Source: Diplodia intermedia (taxonomy: Eukaryota; Ascomycota; Dothideomycetes; Botryosphaeriales; Botryosphaeriaceae). From it: DNA of 64,000 nucleotides. The notes under the pieces were generated by a model. The model searched no databases, was not told the origin of the DNA, and was given only the letters and a program-made list of their open reading frames with translations. Below, piece by piece: positions 1 through 10,940 of the stretch (positions are counted from its first letter, which is position 1; each line of letters opens with the position of its first letter). A program made the position numbers and the translations under genes. The stretch lies in assembly GCA_021495925.1 (NCBI GenBank), contig JAKEKT010000004.1:620001-684000 (forward strand). The letters are read 5' to 3'.

Positions 1-194
1 TTGACTCACCTTTCAACGTCATTTCATATATTTTCCCTTACTTCGGCCTCGGCCTCGGTGTGCCTCTCTGGGATACGCCCCGCGGAAACTTCTTTAATAT
101 GAAACCGGTTAAATAACTCTGCGAAAAACCCTCAGACTATAAGTTTCTCGATACGCATATACCCTTTATCTCTGCAAACGAACAGGCTCCGAAA

Positions 195-1670
195 ATGCCG
201 TTACCAGCTCTGAAGGTCCTCGTCATCGGCGCCGGCATAGGCGGTCTGACAAGCGCCCTCGCGCTGCGCCAGCAGGGGCACGAGGTCGAGGTAATCCCCC
301 CGAGGGAAAGAAATCAACAGACCTCCCTCCTTCAGTGAGAAAACAACTAACGTACCTTCCCCAGATCCTCGAACGCTCCAGCCTCGCGCGCGAAGTTGGC
401 GCCGCGGTGAACCTCGCCCCCAACGCCACCGCGCTGCTCAACTCGCTCTCCATCTTTCCGGAGGCCTTCGACGGCACCGAGTACCGCGGCATGTCGCTGA
501 GGGACGGGCTGTCGGAAGATGCGCGGCTCAAGGTGCGCGTCACCGTGGCCGAAGCGGACCGGGACGCCTGGCAGGCGCCCTACTGGCTCGTCCACCGCAT
601 CGACCTGCACGCCGCGCTGAAGCGTCGCGCGGTCGAGGTGGGCGTGGTCCTGCGCACGGGGTGTCCGGTGGAGAAGGTGGATTGCGCGACGGGGCAGGTG
701 CGGCTGGCGGGCGGCGAGGTCAAGACGGCGGATCTGGTGGTCGCGGCGGATGGGCTGCATTCGGTGGCGAGGGAGGCCGTGGTCGGGCAACGCTTCGAGA
801 CCAGGTCGTCGGGCAAGTGCTGTTACCGGTGGCTGATGCCGTACGAGGCGTTCGCGGAGGACGACGAGTTGAGGATGTTTGCGGAGGAGCCGGGCGTGTT
901 GACGGAGCTGACGGGTGAGGATAGGCGGATTGTGTTCTATCCCTGTTCTGGCGGGAAGTTGATGAACTGCGCGGCGTTCTTGCCGGCGGGGGAGGTGGGG
1001 GAGATCCAGCCGGGTACGTATGGTCAGCCAGCGAGAGGGGCGGAGATGTCAAGAGAGAATGCTGACTGGCGGAGGGTGGTAGGATGGAATCAGTCGGGCA
1101 ACAAGGAGAAGCTGCTCGGCTCGTTCTCCGGCTTTGCGCCTTCGGTCAAGAAGATGCTGGGGAAGGCGCCAGAGGGCTCAGTGGCTGTGTGGGACCTGCT
1201 GGATATGGACGTGCTTCCTACTTGGGTCAATGGGCGCGTGGCGCTGCTTGGGGATGCAGCGCACCCTTTCCTCCCGTGTACGACTGTCTCTGGAATTATG
1301 TCTGGCGCGATGGCTGATGGCTGATGCAGACATGGGCCAAGGTGCGGCGCAGGCCATCGAAGACGCCGTAGCACTGGCCACTTTGCTGCCTTCAAGCACT
1401 GCAGTTGACGATGTTGCCCGCCGCCTGCCGCTGTACGAGCAGTGTAGGAAGGAGCGGGCCGACTGGGTGCAGGAGGTCACCCGTGGCAGAGGCCAGGATG
1501 ACACGAAGCGCGATCTCGGTAAGCACCCTGATGCCCTCACTCCTGCATGCATCTAACGGGTTGCAACAGGGGAAATCAATTCGCTGATGGCCCGCTGCAT
1601 CGAGCACAACGCTCAGAAGCACGCTCTCGGGTTCCTTCAGGCCGCTACCCAGGGCGAGGCGAGGATCTGA
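195..1670 (+). CDS. FAD-dependent monooxygenase, salicylate-hydroxylase-like
   Basis: Likely a flavoprotein aromatic hydroxylase using NAD(P)H and O2. The predicted protein has 409 residues. The ATG at 195 is followed by a Rossmann FAD motif GAGIGG at residues 12-17. The second FAD motif reads GDAAHPFLPYMGQG and appears only after removing the 52-nt intron 1278-1329. Other introns are 291-364, 1014-1082 (69 nt, in frame, so its removal is inferred from a good GTACGT donor and similarity) and 1519-1569. The exons sum to 410 codons including the TGA. It lies 166 bp upstream of a zinc-cluster regulator in the same direction, with an acyl-CoA dehydrogenase beyond, which suggests a small catabolic group. 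The substrate cannot be read from the sequence; salicylate, other phenolics, or a secondary metabolite are all possible. Family assignment is firm. Confidence 0.85.
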
Positions 1671-1836
1671 ATGCAGGCGTGTGTTTCGTCGGGTGGGCAT
1701 TTAGTTTTCGGCCCAATGATCCTTAACCAGTGCTTTCCCAGGCCAAACCGTGACGTCACCCGGAGATGGGCGAGTCGGCGTCTTGCTCGCCTACGCCTCC
1801 ACTTCCGCACTCACTCTGCTCTACAGCCGACTTGCC

Positions 1837-3960
1837 ATGCCATCCCGCCCGCAGCGCACGAGACAGCGTGCCAAACAAGCCTGTCGAGAGTGCAACGCCC
1901 GACGCGTGCGCTGCAATGTCAACGACTCGCAGCCCTGCGACAATTGCCGCTCCTCGGGCAACCCTTGCGAGCTCCTCCCTTCAAAAAGAGGCCGGTAATA
2001 CGCACTCCCAGCCGAGCGCGTGCGCTGCTGAAAGGAAGCTGCAGATACCCCAGGAAGCCCCGGCAGCACCTGCCAGACAATGCAGCTCAGTCGAGCACTC
2101 CCGATGAATCTGCAGCCGTGCCTCCCATCCCGGCCAATGCCAGTTCACACGATGGAGAAGCGCGAGAGAGCCATCACATACAACCGCATGCCACCCCCCT
2201 GCCTCCCGGCACCGCAAGCAGCTTCTTCTTCGGTGAATCCAATCTCCTTACCTCGGTCCCTCGCTCTGCTCTAGCGCCGCATGAACCACACAGCGGTAGC
2301 TTGTCCTATCCAGGAATGTTTGATACCCCCCGCAGTGAAGGTCACGGCGCAAATCCTGCCGACGGCGGAACCGAGCGCTACCTGGGTGACGAAGGCGCCT
2401 TGACATTTCCTGATTTGCAAAGCTGTTTGCCAGCCTTACGCGCCTACTTCGAATGGTTTCACCCATGCTTCCCCGTCGTCTCCAGGGCGGATGTCGCGTC
2501 AAGTCTCTTGAACCAAAGCGTTTCGTCTCTGTTGTTGCAAGCCATGCTCTTCATTTCCGCCACGTACTGTGACGAGATCGCCATTACTGCCATGGGATTC
2601 AGCAGTCGTTTCGAGGCGAAATCTTCCTTCTACAACCGAGCACGTCTTCTCTTCGACGCGGACCGAGAGAAAGACCAGCTTACCGTCCTGCAGGCCTTAT
2701 TCCTGATGAGCTTCTGGCGAGGCGGGCCCTCCAACATACGAGACGTGCGGTACTGGCTGGGGGTATCAATTACGCTGGCGCAAGCCTTTGGATTGCACAG
2801 ATCAACTCGACTCACTACCAGGGATCTCGGCGTTGCTTCTTTGCGCAGGAGGATCTGGTGGTCCATATACGTCCGCGAACGACAGGCAGCAGCATCTTTG
2901 GGTTTACCTAGCCGCATCAGAGACGAGGATTGCGATGTTGAGATCCTCACAGCAGCGGACCTCGAGCATGACATTGACAATGACCTTAGTACCAACCTTG
3001 GTGCGTTTCGGCCTGAGCAAGTTGTGTATGTCGTCAAGATGGTGGAAATCGCCAGACTTCTTGGAAGAATAATCGACATTCATTTTGTTCCAGGCCGAGC
3101 CCCTTCACCTCAAGACAGTGTGCACAACCTCAAAGGCGCCCTCGAACAGTGGAGACATGACCTTCCAGTAGACATGAAATTTATTCCAGAACCGGACCAG
3201 ACATCGGTCTGGGTGCATCTCTTACACCTGGCCTACAAGTAAGTGCCGCACGTAGTATTGCCAGCGCTCTCGTAGATTGACCTGCCTGCCAGCCACTTGC
3301 GCATCCTGATTCACAGGGGAGTATTTCTGCGAACACACGACAGTTCTGAGAAGCAGGCTGCTATCAGTGCCGCGTGCCGGATAAGCAGAATTGCTGAGGA
3401 CATGTTGACTCAGAACACTATACGATTCGGACAGATGCATCTGTGGGTAAATCATCTGCATCTATTCGGTAAGCTTCCATTGGCTGATGCTAGTTTACGG
3501 TAGGATTACCAGCTTGTTCGCAGCTCTTTGCATCCATGTCATTGAGATACGAACAGCCGATGGCGTGGCCAAGCGTCTTGCGGAGAACAGGGCACAGATG
3601 TGTTTGCTCGGCCTCAAGGAGATTCAGAAGTACTGGAGCATCAACAACCTCGTGCTTGATCTTTTCTTCCAATACTTGGATGAATCCACCGCCAGAAGAC
3701 TCCATGGATACCAAACAGAAAGCTTTCGAGATCAAACAAATGCAGCTGTCGGCTATGACAGGTCCACTCGCGTGGGAGCCGCTTCAGCAACCGCTGCAGA
3801 TGCTACTTTATCAACTACTTCTCTGCAGACTCAGCCCGAGGCACTTGAATCTGACTTGTATCTGAACTTTTTCAGCACAAGCTGGGAGGGTGTGGACAAC
3901 TCTACACTGGACTTTGGCCTGCTATTTGACCCATCTCAGCGTCCAGCTGGCGCTGTATGA
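1837..3960 (+). CDS. Zn2Cys6 transcription factor, CTF1-beta-like
   Basis: Nuclear DNA-binding regulator of 654 residues. An N-terminal zinc cluster has cysteines at residues 16, 19, 26, 34, 37 and 44 (spacing 2-6-7-2-6) after a basic stretch. The middle carries a fungal-specific transcription factor domain with the patterns YFEWFHPCFPVV, FLMSFWRGGP and LRRRIWWSIYVRERQAA, which resemble cutinase transcription factor 1 beta and FarA-type activators of lipid and fatty-acid use. Introns 1995-2044, 3239-3292 and 3469-3523 keep one frame to the TGA at 3958-3960. The start at 1837 was chosen because the zinc cluster begins 15 codons later; an in-frame ATG at 1750 would add a tail unlike the family. 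Neighbours are an FAD monooxygenase upstream and an acyl-CoA dehydrogenase converging from the other side, so it may control them; that is inference. Confidence 0.85.
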
Positions 3961-4052
3961 GGCACTCGAACTGGGACTTGGACGCCTGGACACTTGCACG
4001 CCACGGAAAGTAGTATTTCGAGTGTTTCATCTTAGGTTGGTATTCATCTCGT

Positions 4053-5606
4053 CTAATAACTACGCGGTAGCTCCAGCACCTTTTCGCTGATATAGTTCAA
4101 AATCATCTCTCGGCTGACAGGAGCAATGCGCGGCACCAAGCACTCCCTAAACCACCGCTCGACATCGTACTCGGCAGCGTATCCCATTCCGCCATGAGTC
4201 AGTACCGCCCTCTCGCACGCTGTGAAAGCCGCCTCAGCCGCCATATATTTCGCACTATTGCACGCAACGCCGAGCGAATGTGGAGTGATTGAATCGCCCG
4301 TCTTACTCGCATCAAACAGCCGCGCGGCATGATATGTAGCCAGCTTCGCGCCTTCAAGCTTCATGTACGCATCTGCCAACGGATGTGCAATAGCCTGGTT
4401 CTTGCCGATGGGGCGCTGGAAGACGGTCCTCTCTCGCGCATACTCGGCCGCCTTGTTCAACGCAGCGTACCCCAGCCCCAGCGCCTCGCCGGCCAGCAAA
4501 CACCTCTCGGCATTCATGCCGTGCAGGATAACCTTGAAACCCCTGTTTTCCTCGCCGATCAACGTATTCGCGGGTATCTCGTAGTTGTCGAAAAAGACCT
4601 CATTCGCATCGACCGCGCGGCCGCCCATCTTGCTGATCCTCCGCATGTCCAACCCAGGCTTCGCCCTGTCCAGATCGACGCAAAATAGCGACAGGCCCTC
4701 ACTCGGCTTCTTCACATCCTCAACCGGCGTTGTCCGCGCCAACAGCATCATCTTCCGCGCCACCTGCGCGCACGTAATCCAAATCTTCTGGCCCGTCACT
4801 CTGTACTTCGTCCCATCCTCGCTCTTCTTCGCAACCGTCCGCAGCCGCAGCGTATCCAAGCCCGCATCCGGCTCCGTCACCCCGAAACACACGCGCCACT
4901 CGCCACTCACCACTCGCGGAAGCACCTCCCCCCGCTGCGCGTCGCTGCCGAACCTCGCCAGCGGCTGCGTCGCGTACACGTTGGCGTGCACCGCCTGCGC
5001 GCCCGCCATGCCGGCCCCGGACTCGGCAACGGTCTGCATCATGACCGTCGCCTCGGAGACGCCGAGGCCGCTGCCGCCCAGGCTCTCGGGCAGGGCGACG
5101 CCCAGCCACCCCCCCGCGGCGAGGGCGGCGTGGAAGTCGGTCGGGTCGGTGCCCGTGGCGTCGCGTTCCTGCCAGTAGGCGTTGGGGAAGTCGGCGCACA
5201 CGGCGGCGACGCCGTCGCGGACGGCGAGCTGGGTCTCGGTCAGGATGGTGGTGTCCATGAGGCTGTTGGTCGCATTGCTGCGGCGGGGGGTGGTGGTGGA
5301 GAAGAATCGGGAGGTCGGGTTTTGCGTTGTTGGTGCTGTTGCCGCCGCCGCCGCCGCCGCCGCGGGGCTGATGAAGCGTGCCGGGTTGTTGTGGTTGCGA
5401 TGGCAGTGCGGCAGTGGCGGCCGTGGTTGTCGAGCGCTCGTCGTGCGGAGCGTAGTCGCGGGGTACGAGAGCGGTAGGCGGAGCATTGCTGGCGATCGAG
5501 ATATTCTTGATGCCATTGCTGTTGTAGGAGTGCCAATGGGAATCGGCGGAAATGCTTCTTGTCGGAAAGAGAGAGTTTGAGATGGAGGGCGTGAGGTTCT
5601 CTTCAC
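4053..5606 (-). CDS. acyl-CoA dehydrogenase, probably mitochondrial
   Basis: Single-exon flavoenzyme of up to 517 residues that would oxidise an acyl-CoA to the 2-enoyl-CoA and pass electrons to ETF. The first ~110 residues are rich in Arg, Ser, Thr and Ala with no acidic run, as expected for a mitochondrial presequence; translation may start at Met31 or Met41 instead. Residues 79-88 include a poly-Ala run encoded by a GCC/CCG repeat (about 5340-5362). FGVTEPDAGLDT (241-252) is the FAD/substrate loop, and THGGMGYAAEYDVERW (470-485) is the C-terminal signature. The usual YEGT glutamate site reads APVS (495-498). NAERCLLAG (365-373) places Glu367 where isovaleryl-CoA and long-chain dehydrogenases carry the catalytic base. 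Stop TAG is at 4053-4055. It converges with the zinc-cluster gene, only 92 bp apart. Confidence 0.87.
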   Translation of the reverse strand: MKRTSRPPSQTLSFRQEAFPPIPIGTPTTAMASRISRSPAMLRLPLSYPATTLRTTSARQPRPPLPHCHRNHNNPARFISPAAAAAAAATAPTTQNPTSRFFSTTTPRRSNATNSLMDTTILTETQLAVRDGVAAVCADFPNAYWQERDATGTDPTDFHAALAAGGWLGVALPESLGGSGLGVSEATVMMQTVAESGAGMAGAQAVHANVYATQPLARFGSDAQRGEVLPRVVSGEWRVCFGVTEPDAGLDTLRLRTVAKKSEDGTKYRVTGQKIWITCAQVARKMMLLARTTPVEDVKKPSEGLSLFCVDLDRAKPGLDMRRISKMGGRAVDANEVFFDNYEIPANTLIGEENRGFKVILHGMNAERCLLAGEALGLGYAALNKAAEYARERTVFQRPIGKNQAIAHPLADAYMKLEGAKLATYHAARLFDASKTGDSITPHSLGVACNSAKYMAAEAAFTACERAVLTHGGMGYAAEYDVERWFRECLVPRIAPVSREMILNYISEKVLELPRSY

Positions 5607-7145
5607 TTTTGAATGCCGGAGGGACGCGCGGGGAGGGAGCTACTAGCTATGTCATAGGTCCCCGCGGATCCGGGGTTCGGACAGGGATCATGTTGCCGAG
5701 TGCTTATAGCCGACTCGTCGCGCGAGCAAGCTCTGCTGCTGATCCGCGCGGAATGCTCTTGTGGCTGGCTGGCGGTAGCCATGTGAGTTTGAAGCTCGGT
5801 GCGGTGAGCTCATCTAATTTTTCTTGCGGTTCGTTCGGGGAAAGGGGATTTAAATGCGTTGGAGCTCAAAGAGGGAGAGGTGGTGTCGGTAACTTGCTGC
5901 CACTTCGTCGGCGCCTCCTCCGCCGGCGCCGAGTAACCGTCCCCGAACGTCATATTCTTATCAGACATTCTCAGTGCAAATTCGTACAAGTTTGTGCTCA
6001 TCAGATGCCCTCACGAAATTTTGACGATGGTATTTCCGGATATTGATGTTTCAGTGCTTGTCGCCTACGGCGGTCGATTTTTCCGAAGTTTTCCATGTTC
6101 TTTGTGCCGTACGAAGGACCAGTCAAGATTTTGTCCAGAGAGACTTGATGCAGAATTGGACTTCTTCACCTCCGGCTCGAGAAGCCACAGATCAAACCCT
6201 TTTGATTTGTAGCCGGGTCACTACAGACACTGAGTAGCGCAATGCTTCCACCATCAGACGCAGGTGTACCCAACCACTACCACTAATTCCTACTTTGTCC
6301 AAACAGGTCTCTCGTGTCCTCCTGATGAGCATCTTTCTTTCCGACTTCGGCGGAGCGTCTTCACGCTGGCTTCGTTGGGAGAATCCATGTAAAGCCGGCA
6401 ACAGAAGACTATCATTGAAAGAATGGGCATTGGTCGGTTGCGCGTGTGGCGGCGGTTTTGTGAACTTCGTAAGGTCGGAACGTTGTGTTCCTCGTCGAAG
6501 TGGATGTAGAGGTTAGCGAACTTTACTTCTGTCTTCGAACCGCCGCTCATCCTGAGGTGAGTCTTGTGTGAGGTGGGTTCATCCTTGGCCTGCGTAGGCT
6601 GTTGACGGTGACTGTATGCCATACTATTACGCCGGAGATATTCGAAGGACGTCCCGTAGTCATTTTAAGCATTATGCTTGCATTGGTGGGGAAAGAAAGA
6701 GGCCCAATATGTTTGGGATCATGATAGCATGGCACTCACTCGGGATGGACCTTACACTGAGGCTGCTTTGAGAAGCTGCGCTCCTTCCAAATCAGCCTCC
6801 GGGCCTAGCAGTGCCAGCTTACGTCAGGCTTACCACGTCTACCAGACTCGCCTCATCACCAATCCCCTCCTCTGGCCCGACAACCTCGCTTCACCTCAAA
6901 TACGTCTGTCGCCCTGTCTCAGCTTCTTTACGACAACACCAATCATCGGTAAGCCTCACTTCCACTCATCCCGCAATTTCCATCAGAGATCTCATTAACT
7001 TGGCTCAGCTCATATTGGCAGCCGAAGCGAAGCTCAACCTGCACAGAAGCCAACGAAAGACGAGTCGTAAGTGAGACTAGTTGCTAACATAAGTCAACAA
7101 TGCGCTAATTCGTAATACCTGTATAGCTGTAGCGGCTCACTCACC
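5607..7145. other. intergenic stretch with weak small ORFs
   Basis: No confident gene. Two short reading frames look somewhat gene-like. On the minus strand, 5810-6001 encodes 63 residues, with an inner Met at MSDKNMTFGDGYSAP. On the plus strand, 5994-6212 encodes 72 residues whose pattern PHEILTMVFPDIDVSVL resembles an F-box. They overlap slightly and neither has supporting neighbours, so at most one is real. The part from about 6729 to 7145 probably holds the 5' leader of the next gene, with two 60-nt introns (6949-7008 and 7067-7126). Confidence 0.4.
6949..7126 (+). other. two leader introns of the coiled-coil gene
   Basis: Intron A at 6949-7008 has GTAAGC at its start and GGCTCAG at its end. 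Intron B at 7067-7126 has GTAAGT, a textbook GCTAAC branch site at 7083-7088 and TATAG at its end. Each is 60 nt. Removing both leaves a frame open from an ATG near 6729 into the ATG at 7146, so they could be coding introns adding about 95 residues. The upstream exon is pyrimidine-rich and low in coding character, so untranslated leader introns are as likely. Confidence 0.6.
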
Positions 7146-8421
7146 ATGGACAGGCTAGAGGATCGAATGCAAGAGGCTGAGGAGCTTACGAAACAGGCCG
7201 AGCAAGCACTCAAAGAGGGAGACGAGCTGGATGAGAAACTCGAAAATACCAAAGTCCAGCTTGACCTCCTCGAAGGAATTGCGGAGACCAGAAAAAACAA
7301 TTCAGCGAAGAGGCAAAAGCTTTCTTGGATGGAGGAGAGGATCGCTGAGCTGCGCGGATCACTCAAAATACCTGGCAGTGGCAGCGCGCAGTCCAATCTG
7401 TAAGCCAGTCAAGCTTCGCAGTGTTCATTGTTTGAGCTAATGAGATAACAGCATGGTATCTTCCCGCCTCAAGGTACCAGACATGGCGAAGAGGAATCCC
7501 AACGCGCTGAAAAGGGCGACCGATGCAGGAAGCAAAACACAAGCGAAGAGGCAGAAGCTCACTAAGGTGAAGAAGCCAATTGAAGGAGTACACAAGGCCG
7601 GTAGCAAAAGGGCCAGCAACGGCCATCAACCTGAGTCTTGTATTTCACGTGTTACAACCACGTCAGACACAGAACCTAGCGATGACGAGGAGTATCCTAC
7701 CTCTGGACCTTTGAAGCTGGAAGAGCTACCAGTGGGTACAAGTACTCTGGCACAAGAACAGCAAGGGATGGTCAACGAAAGCGAAATTGGGGGCGGAGAC
7801 ATGCGACAGCGGGACTTTCAAGACTCGAGTGGAAAACCACTCCGAGAACAACATGGCGAATGGTCCGAAACCCGAGCATCAGAGATTCTCGGGTACTTGA
7901 TCAGAAATCCGCTGGTTCAAACGACACTCAACTACTTTGAGTTATTCATGACTGAGAAGATGCTTGAAGAGCTCAAGGCAACACTGGATCAAAACGTTGA
8001 TGCTCGTTTTGGGTTGCAGGAGCTGCGCAAAACCTGGGGTGGTCCAGATGTCGACTATTTCCGGGAATGTGCAAAGTGGAACTCCGAACGGAGGGCACGA
8101 AGGACGCTGAGTTGGAATATGCATTACTACAGCGGCTACATCGTCTGGAAGTTAGGAGGACCCTCTCCTGAGGACCAAAATATGGACCCTACGACGTACA
8201 AGGAAAAGTACAAAAGGCCTCTCTTTGGGTACGGAGGGGAGTCTCTGAATGCCTCAAATGCGGTGTTTAACACGAAAAACCTCACCGAACTGTACAAGTC
8301 ATTCCTGCGGACGAGGCATAGTGGCGCACGGCCTTGTTTTGCTCACGAAGCTGGACTTCTCGGCTCACAGGACACCTGCTGGAGCTGTGGCGTCACCGGT
8401 TCAGTCAGTGATCTTAGTTAA
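7146..8421 (+). CDS. unknown coiled-coil, lysine-rich protein
   Basis: I do not recognise this 407-residue protein. Residues 1-80 form a charged heptad-like coiled coil (MDRLEDRMQEAEELTKQAEQ and onward). The next ~50 residues are Lys/Arg-rich, for example KRQKLTKVKKP, which could be a nuclear localisation signal. An acidic Ser/Thr-rich linker follows. The C-terminal ~170 residues are more ordered, with aromatic pairs (YFELF, WNMHYYSGYIVWK) and a lone CWSCG motif near the end that might bind metal with another Cys pair in a partner. One 52-nt intron, 7400-7451, joins the two coding exons in frame; the exons total 408 codons with TAA at 8419-8421. Two spliced exons upstream may extend the N terminus. 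A chromatin or scaffold role is only a guess. Confidence 0.6.
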
Positions 8422-10940
8422 CTAACCCCGAGACTACACTGAAAACGGTAGCTCACAGGAAGAAAGCATGGGTTCTGAGAGATGTTCGGATTTGCGATTC
8501 GGAGTCACCTTACGAAGGACGAGAGTGGCAGATCGACGTGCACATGGCATCAAAATGCTTATGGGGAGGTTTCACTCTAAGGCATACCAAAAAGTTGACA
8601 CCTGACGGCTAGCATCGAGACGGAGTTGAGCCAAATACGTCGGGGGATAGACTTCTACATCTCATAGATTGAACATGTTAGCAACCAGCAAGTGCTTCAC
8701 ACCACGCCCTTCTCTCTTGGCTATCTGATTCTTCATTGACCCCCGGGAGACTCACTTACGGTTAGCCAAAACCTCATGTGAGCCAGTGTTCACTCTCTCA
8801 TCCCATCTGCATGTAAGCGAAACTAAAATGTTCGCTCGCGGTGGAAAAAGTAAGATCGTTCTACAAGTTTCCTCATATCATCAGCGAGGCTGCGAAGGAT
8901 CCGGAGAGACATGTGAAAGTGGGGGTCTTGGTGAGCCAAGAGCTAAGTCGCAACAGTTAAGGCAGCAAAGAGACTGTAAGCGGAGGGAAATGCTTCGAAA
9001 CGAACATCCCGTTCTTCCCCGAACCCGGTTTGCTGAGTCTCTTGCGAGAAGTAATCGAGAACAAAAGCAGGAGTATGCAATAGTAACCCGTCGAGGCAGT
9101 TTCAAAAGCAAACCATGTATTTGCGACGATGGGTGTAGATGAGTGATGCATACCACAGCGTTCATGTGGGATCATTGCCGTGCAACCGTTCTTGGTATGA
9201 CCGGGGAAAGGGACAGAAGGCTCCGTGGTTTGCTGAGACGCGCTCGCCTTGAGAGCTTGTCCAGGCATGCACTGCAACCGCACATCTTGATCTGAGCCGG
9301 TGGTACAGTTACATGTTGACTCGGAGCGGGAGACGGTGTATGAGCGGTCGGGTCGGGGCTGGCATCAGAAGTTGTTGAGGAAGAGGAGAAAAGAAAATAG
9401 GCGACAGCTCGCCTCACACGCAAAGCATGGGCCGACACTTGCATCGTCGCAAAACCCGACGGGAAGCAAAATCATAGACAGGAAAGCCACTTGAGCAGGG
9501 CGTAGCACTTGGATGCAAAGGCGGCTTAGCAGCACCAGCACCAAGAAGACAAGCAATCCTTCGTTCCTGAGTAGCTTCTGGGCCGCAGCAGAGTGCTGAC
9601 TCGGCATCAAACCGCGTCCGTCTGGACCGCAGTCGTCGATCACCTCGGCCCCTGTCATCGATCAACCTCGGCCTCTGTCGTCGTCGTCGTCGTCGTCGTC
9701 GTCGTCTAGACACGGCATACCGCGCGCGACTGCGCCCGGTCGGTGTGGCTGGCTGAAGCGGTACTGCATCCCCGTTCGAGATCGCCGGCCGCGATGCTGG
9801 GGCGCCTAGGGGAGACGGGTCGTTGATGGCCGGCGGGCGAGGCGCGCGGCGCTGGGGGACGGAACAAAATAACGTCAGCATCCCTGCTTCGGATCGCAAA
9901 CCGTTTGAGGAAAAGCAACGAAAAAAGCAAAGGCAAAAGCAAATAGAAAAAAAGGCGAGAAAAAGAAAGGAAAAAAGGGACAATGGCGGGAAAGCTCTCA
10001 TCCAGAGGAAGCGCTGGCCTGAGGTATCAACTGCACCTTAATTGCCCGCCACGCGCATAGCCGCCGCGACAATCATCCTTTCGCAGTGATCGAGAACGCG
10101 TAACACCAAGCAGCACCGGAAAAAGAAACAGAGGCAGTCGCCTGCCCGCGAGCACCGAGCCCACTCGCACGCAAAACAACCGGCGCAATCCACCCACCTA
10201 CCTTTTCTCCGCGTATACGAGAGGCGGACGGCGACTAGGGGCAACAGCCGAGAACGCCACGTAGAATCCGGCGTCGGCAGTCGTCCAGTAGTGGCTTCAT
10301 TAAGTTTTGGGGTTGGGGCGGAAGGGGCTGCGGACGGACCGGGCTGTCACCAAGCGTCTGCCCAACCACAGCCGCCGATCTAGAGCACCTTAATCAATCT
10401 GTAACCGGGGGAGCGACGCGGAACAATCTGCCCCTCCCGCGGCCCGTTGTTAATCTTTTCCGCACGCAAACCTTGAATTCGACTCGGGACACGCGACCGA
10501 CGTCAGTCAGCCCTAGCCGAAGGAGCGTCTCCTGAGTTCCGTCGCGCCATGCAACGAGAAGGAGAAGCGAAAGGAATAAGCGTGTTGCACAGCCTCCGTT
10601 CTGGCCGTTGCACCACGGGGCTCTACACTCACATTGTGGCAGCAGGCGTTGCAGCGGCTTGGTGTTGTTGTACATGCGCACAGCCATGTCGGTTAAGGTT
10701 CTGTCGGGCTGAGACTGCGAAGTAAAATCCTACACGGCTGCACGGGCGAAGAGTCAACACTTTTCCGTGCGAGATTTGTATTGAGATCCTTTTGGTGGAT
10801 GGTTATGTCTAGTGGCCTCGTCGTCCCGTCCGGGCCAGAATGTGGTGAATAAAAATATACAGGGGTATAATTGAAGCCATCCTTGGTCATAACAAAGTAA
10901 ATGAATTGTTGAAAGATTGCCCAGACGCCGTCCGCAGTCA
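8422..10940. other. gene-free region with a GTC microsatellite
   Basis: No gene could be supported in these 2.5 kb. Reading frames are short, codon use is poor and no splice-linked series of exons shows family similarity. A (GTC)10 run lies at 9677-9706. The part from 9900 to 9985 is purine-rich (AAG/AAA runs). Both flanking gene ends face it: the 3' end of the coiled-coil gene and the 3' end of the rhodopsin-domain gene, so it is a convergent intergenic region, not a promoter. Confidence 0.5.
9677..9706. repeat. (GTC)10 microsatellite
   Basis: Ten perfect GTC (TCG) units inside a gene-free region. No coding frame of any quality covers it. Confidence 0.9.

Noticed and set aside
1750..1836. 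In-frame upstream ATG extending the zinc-cluster factor by 29 residues
   Set aside because: The extension is hydrophobic and unlike family N termini; the ATG at 1837 is followed directly by the basic region and zinc cluster.
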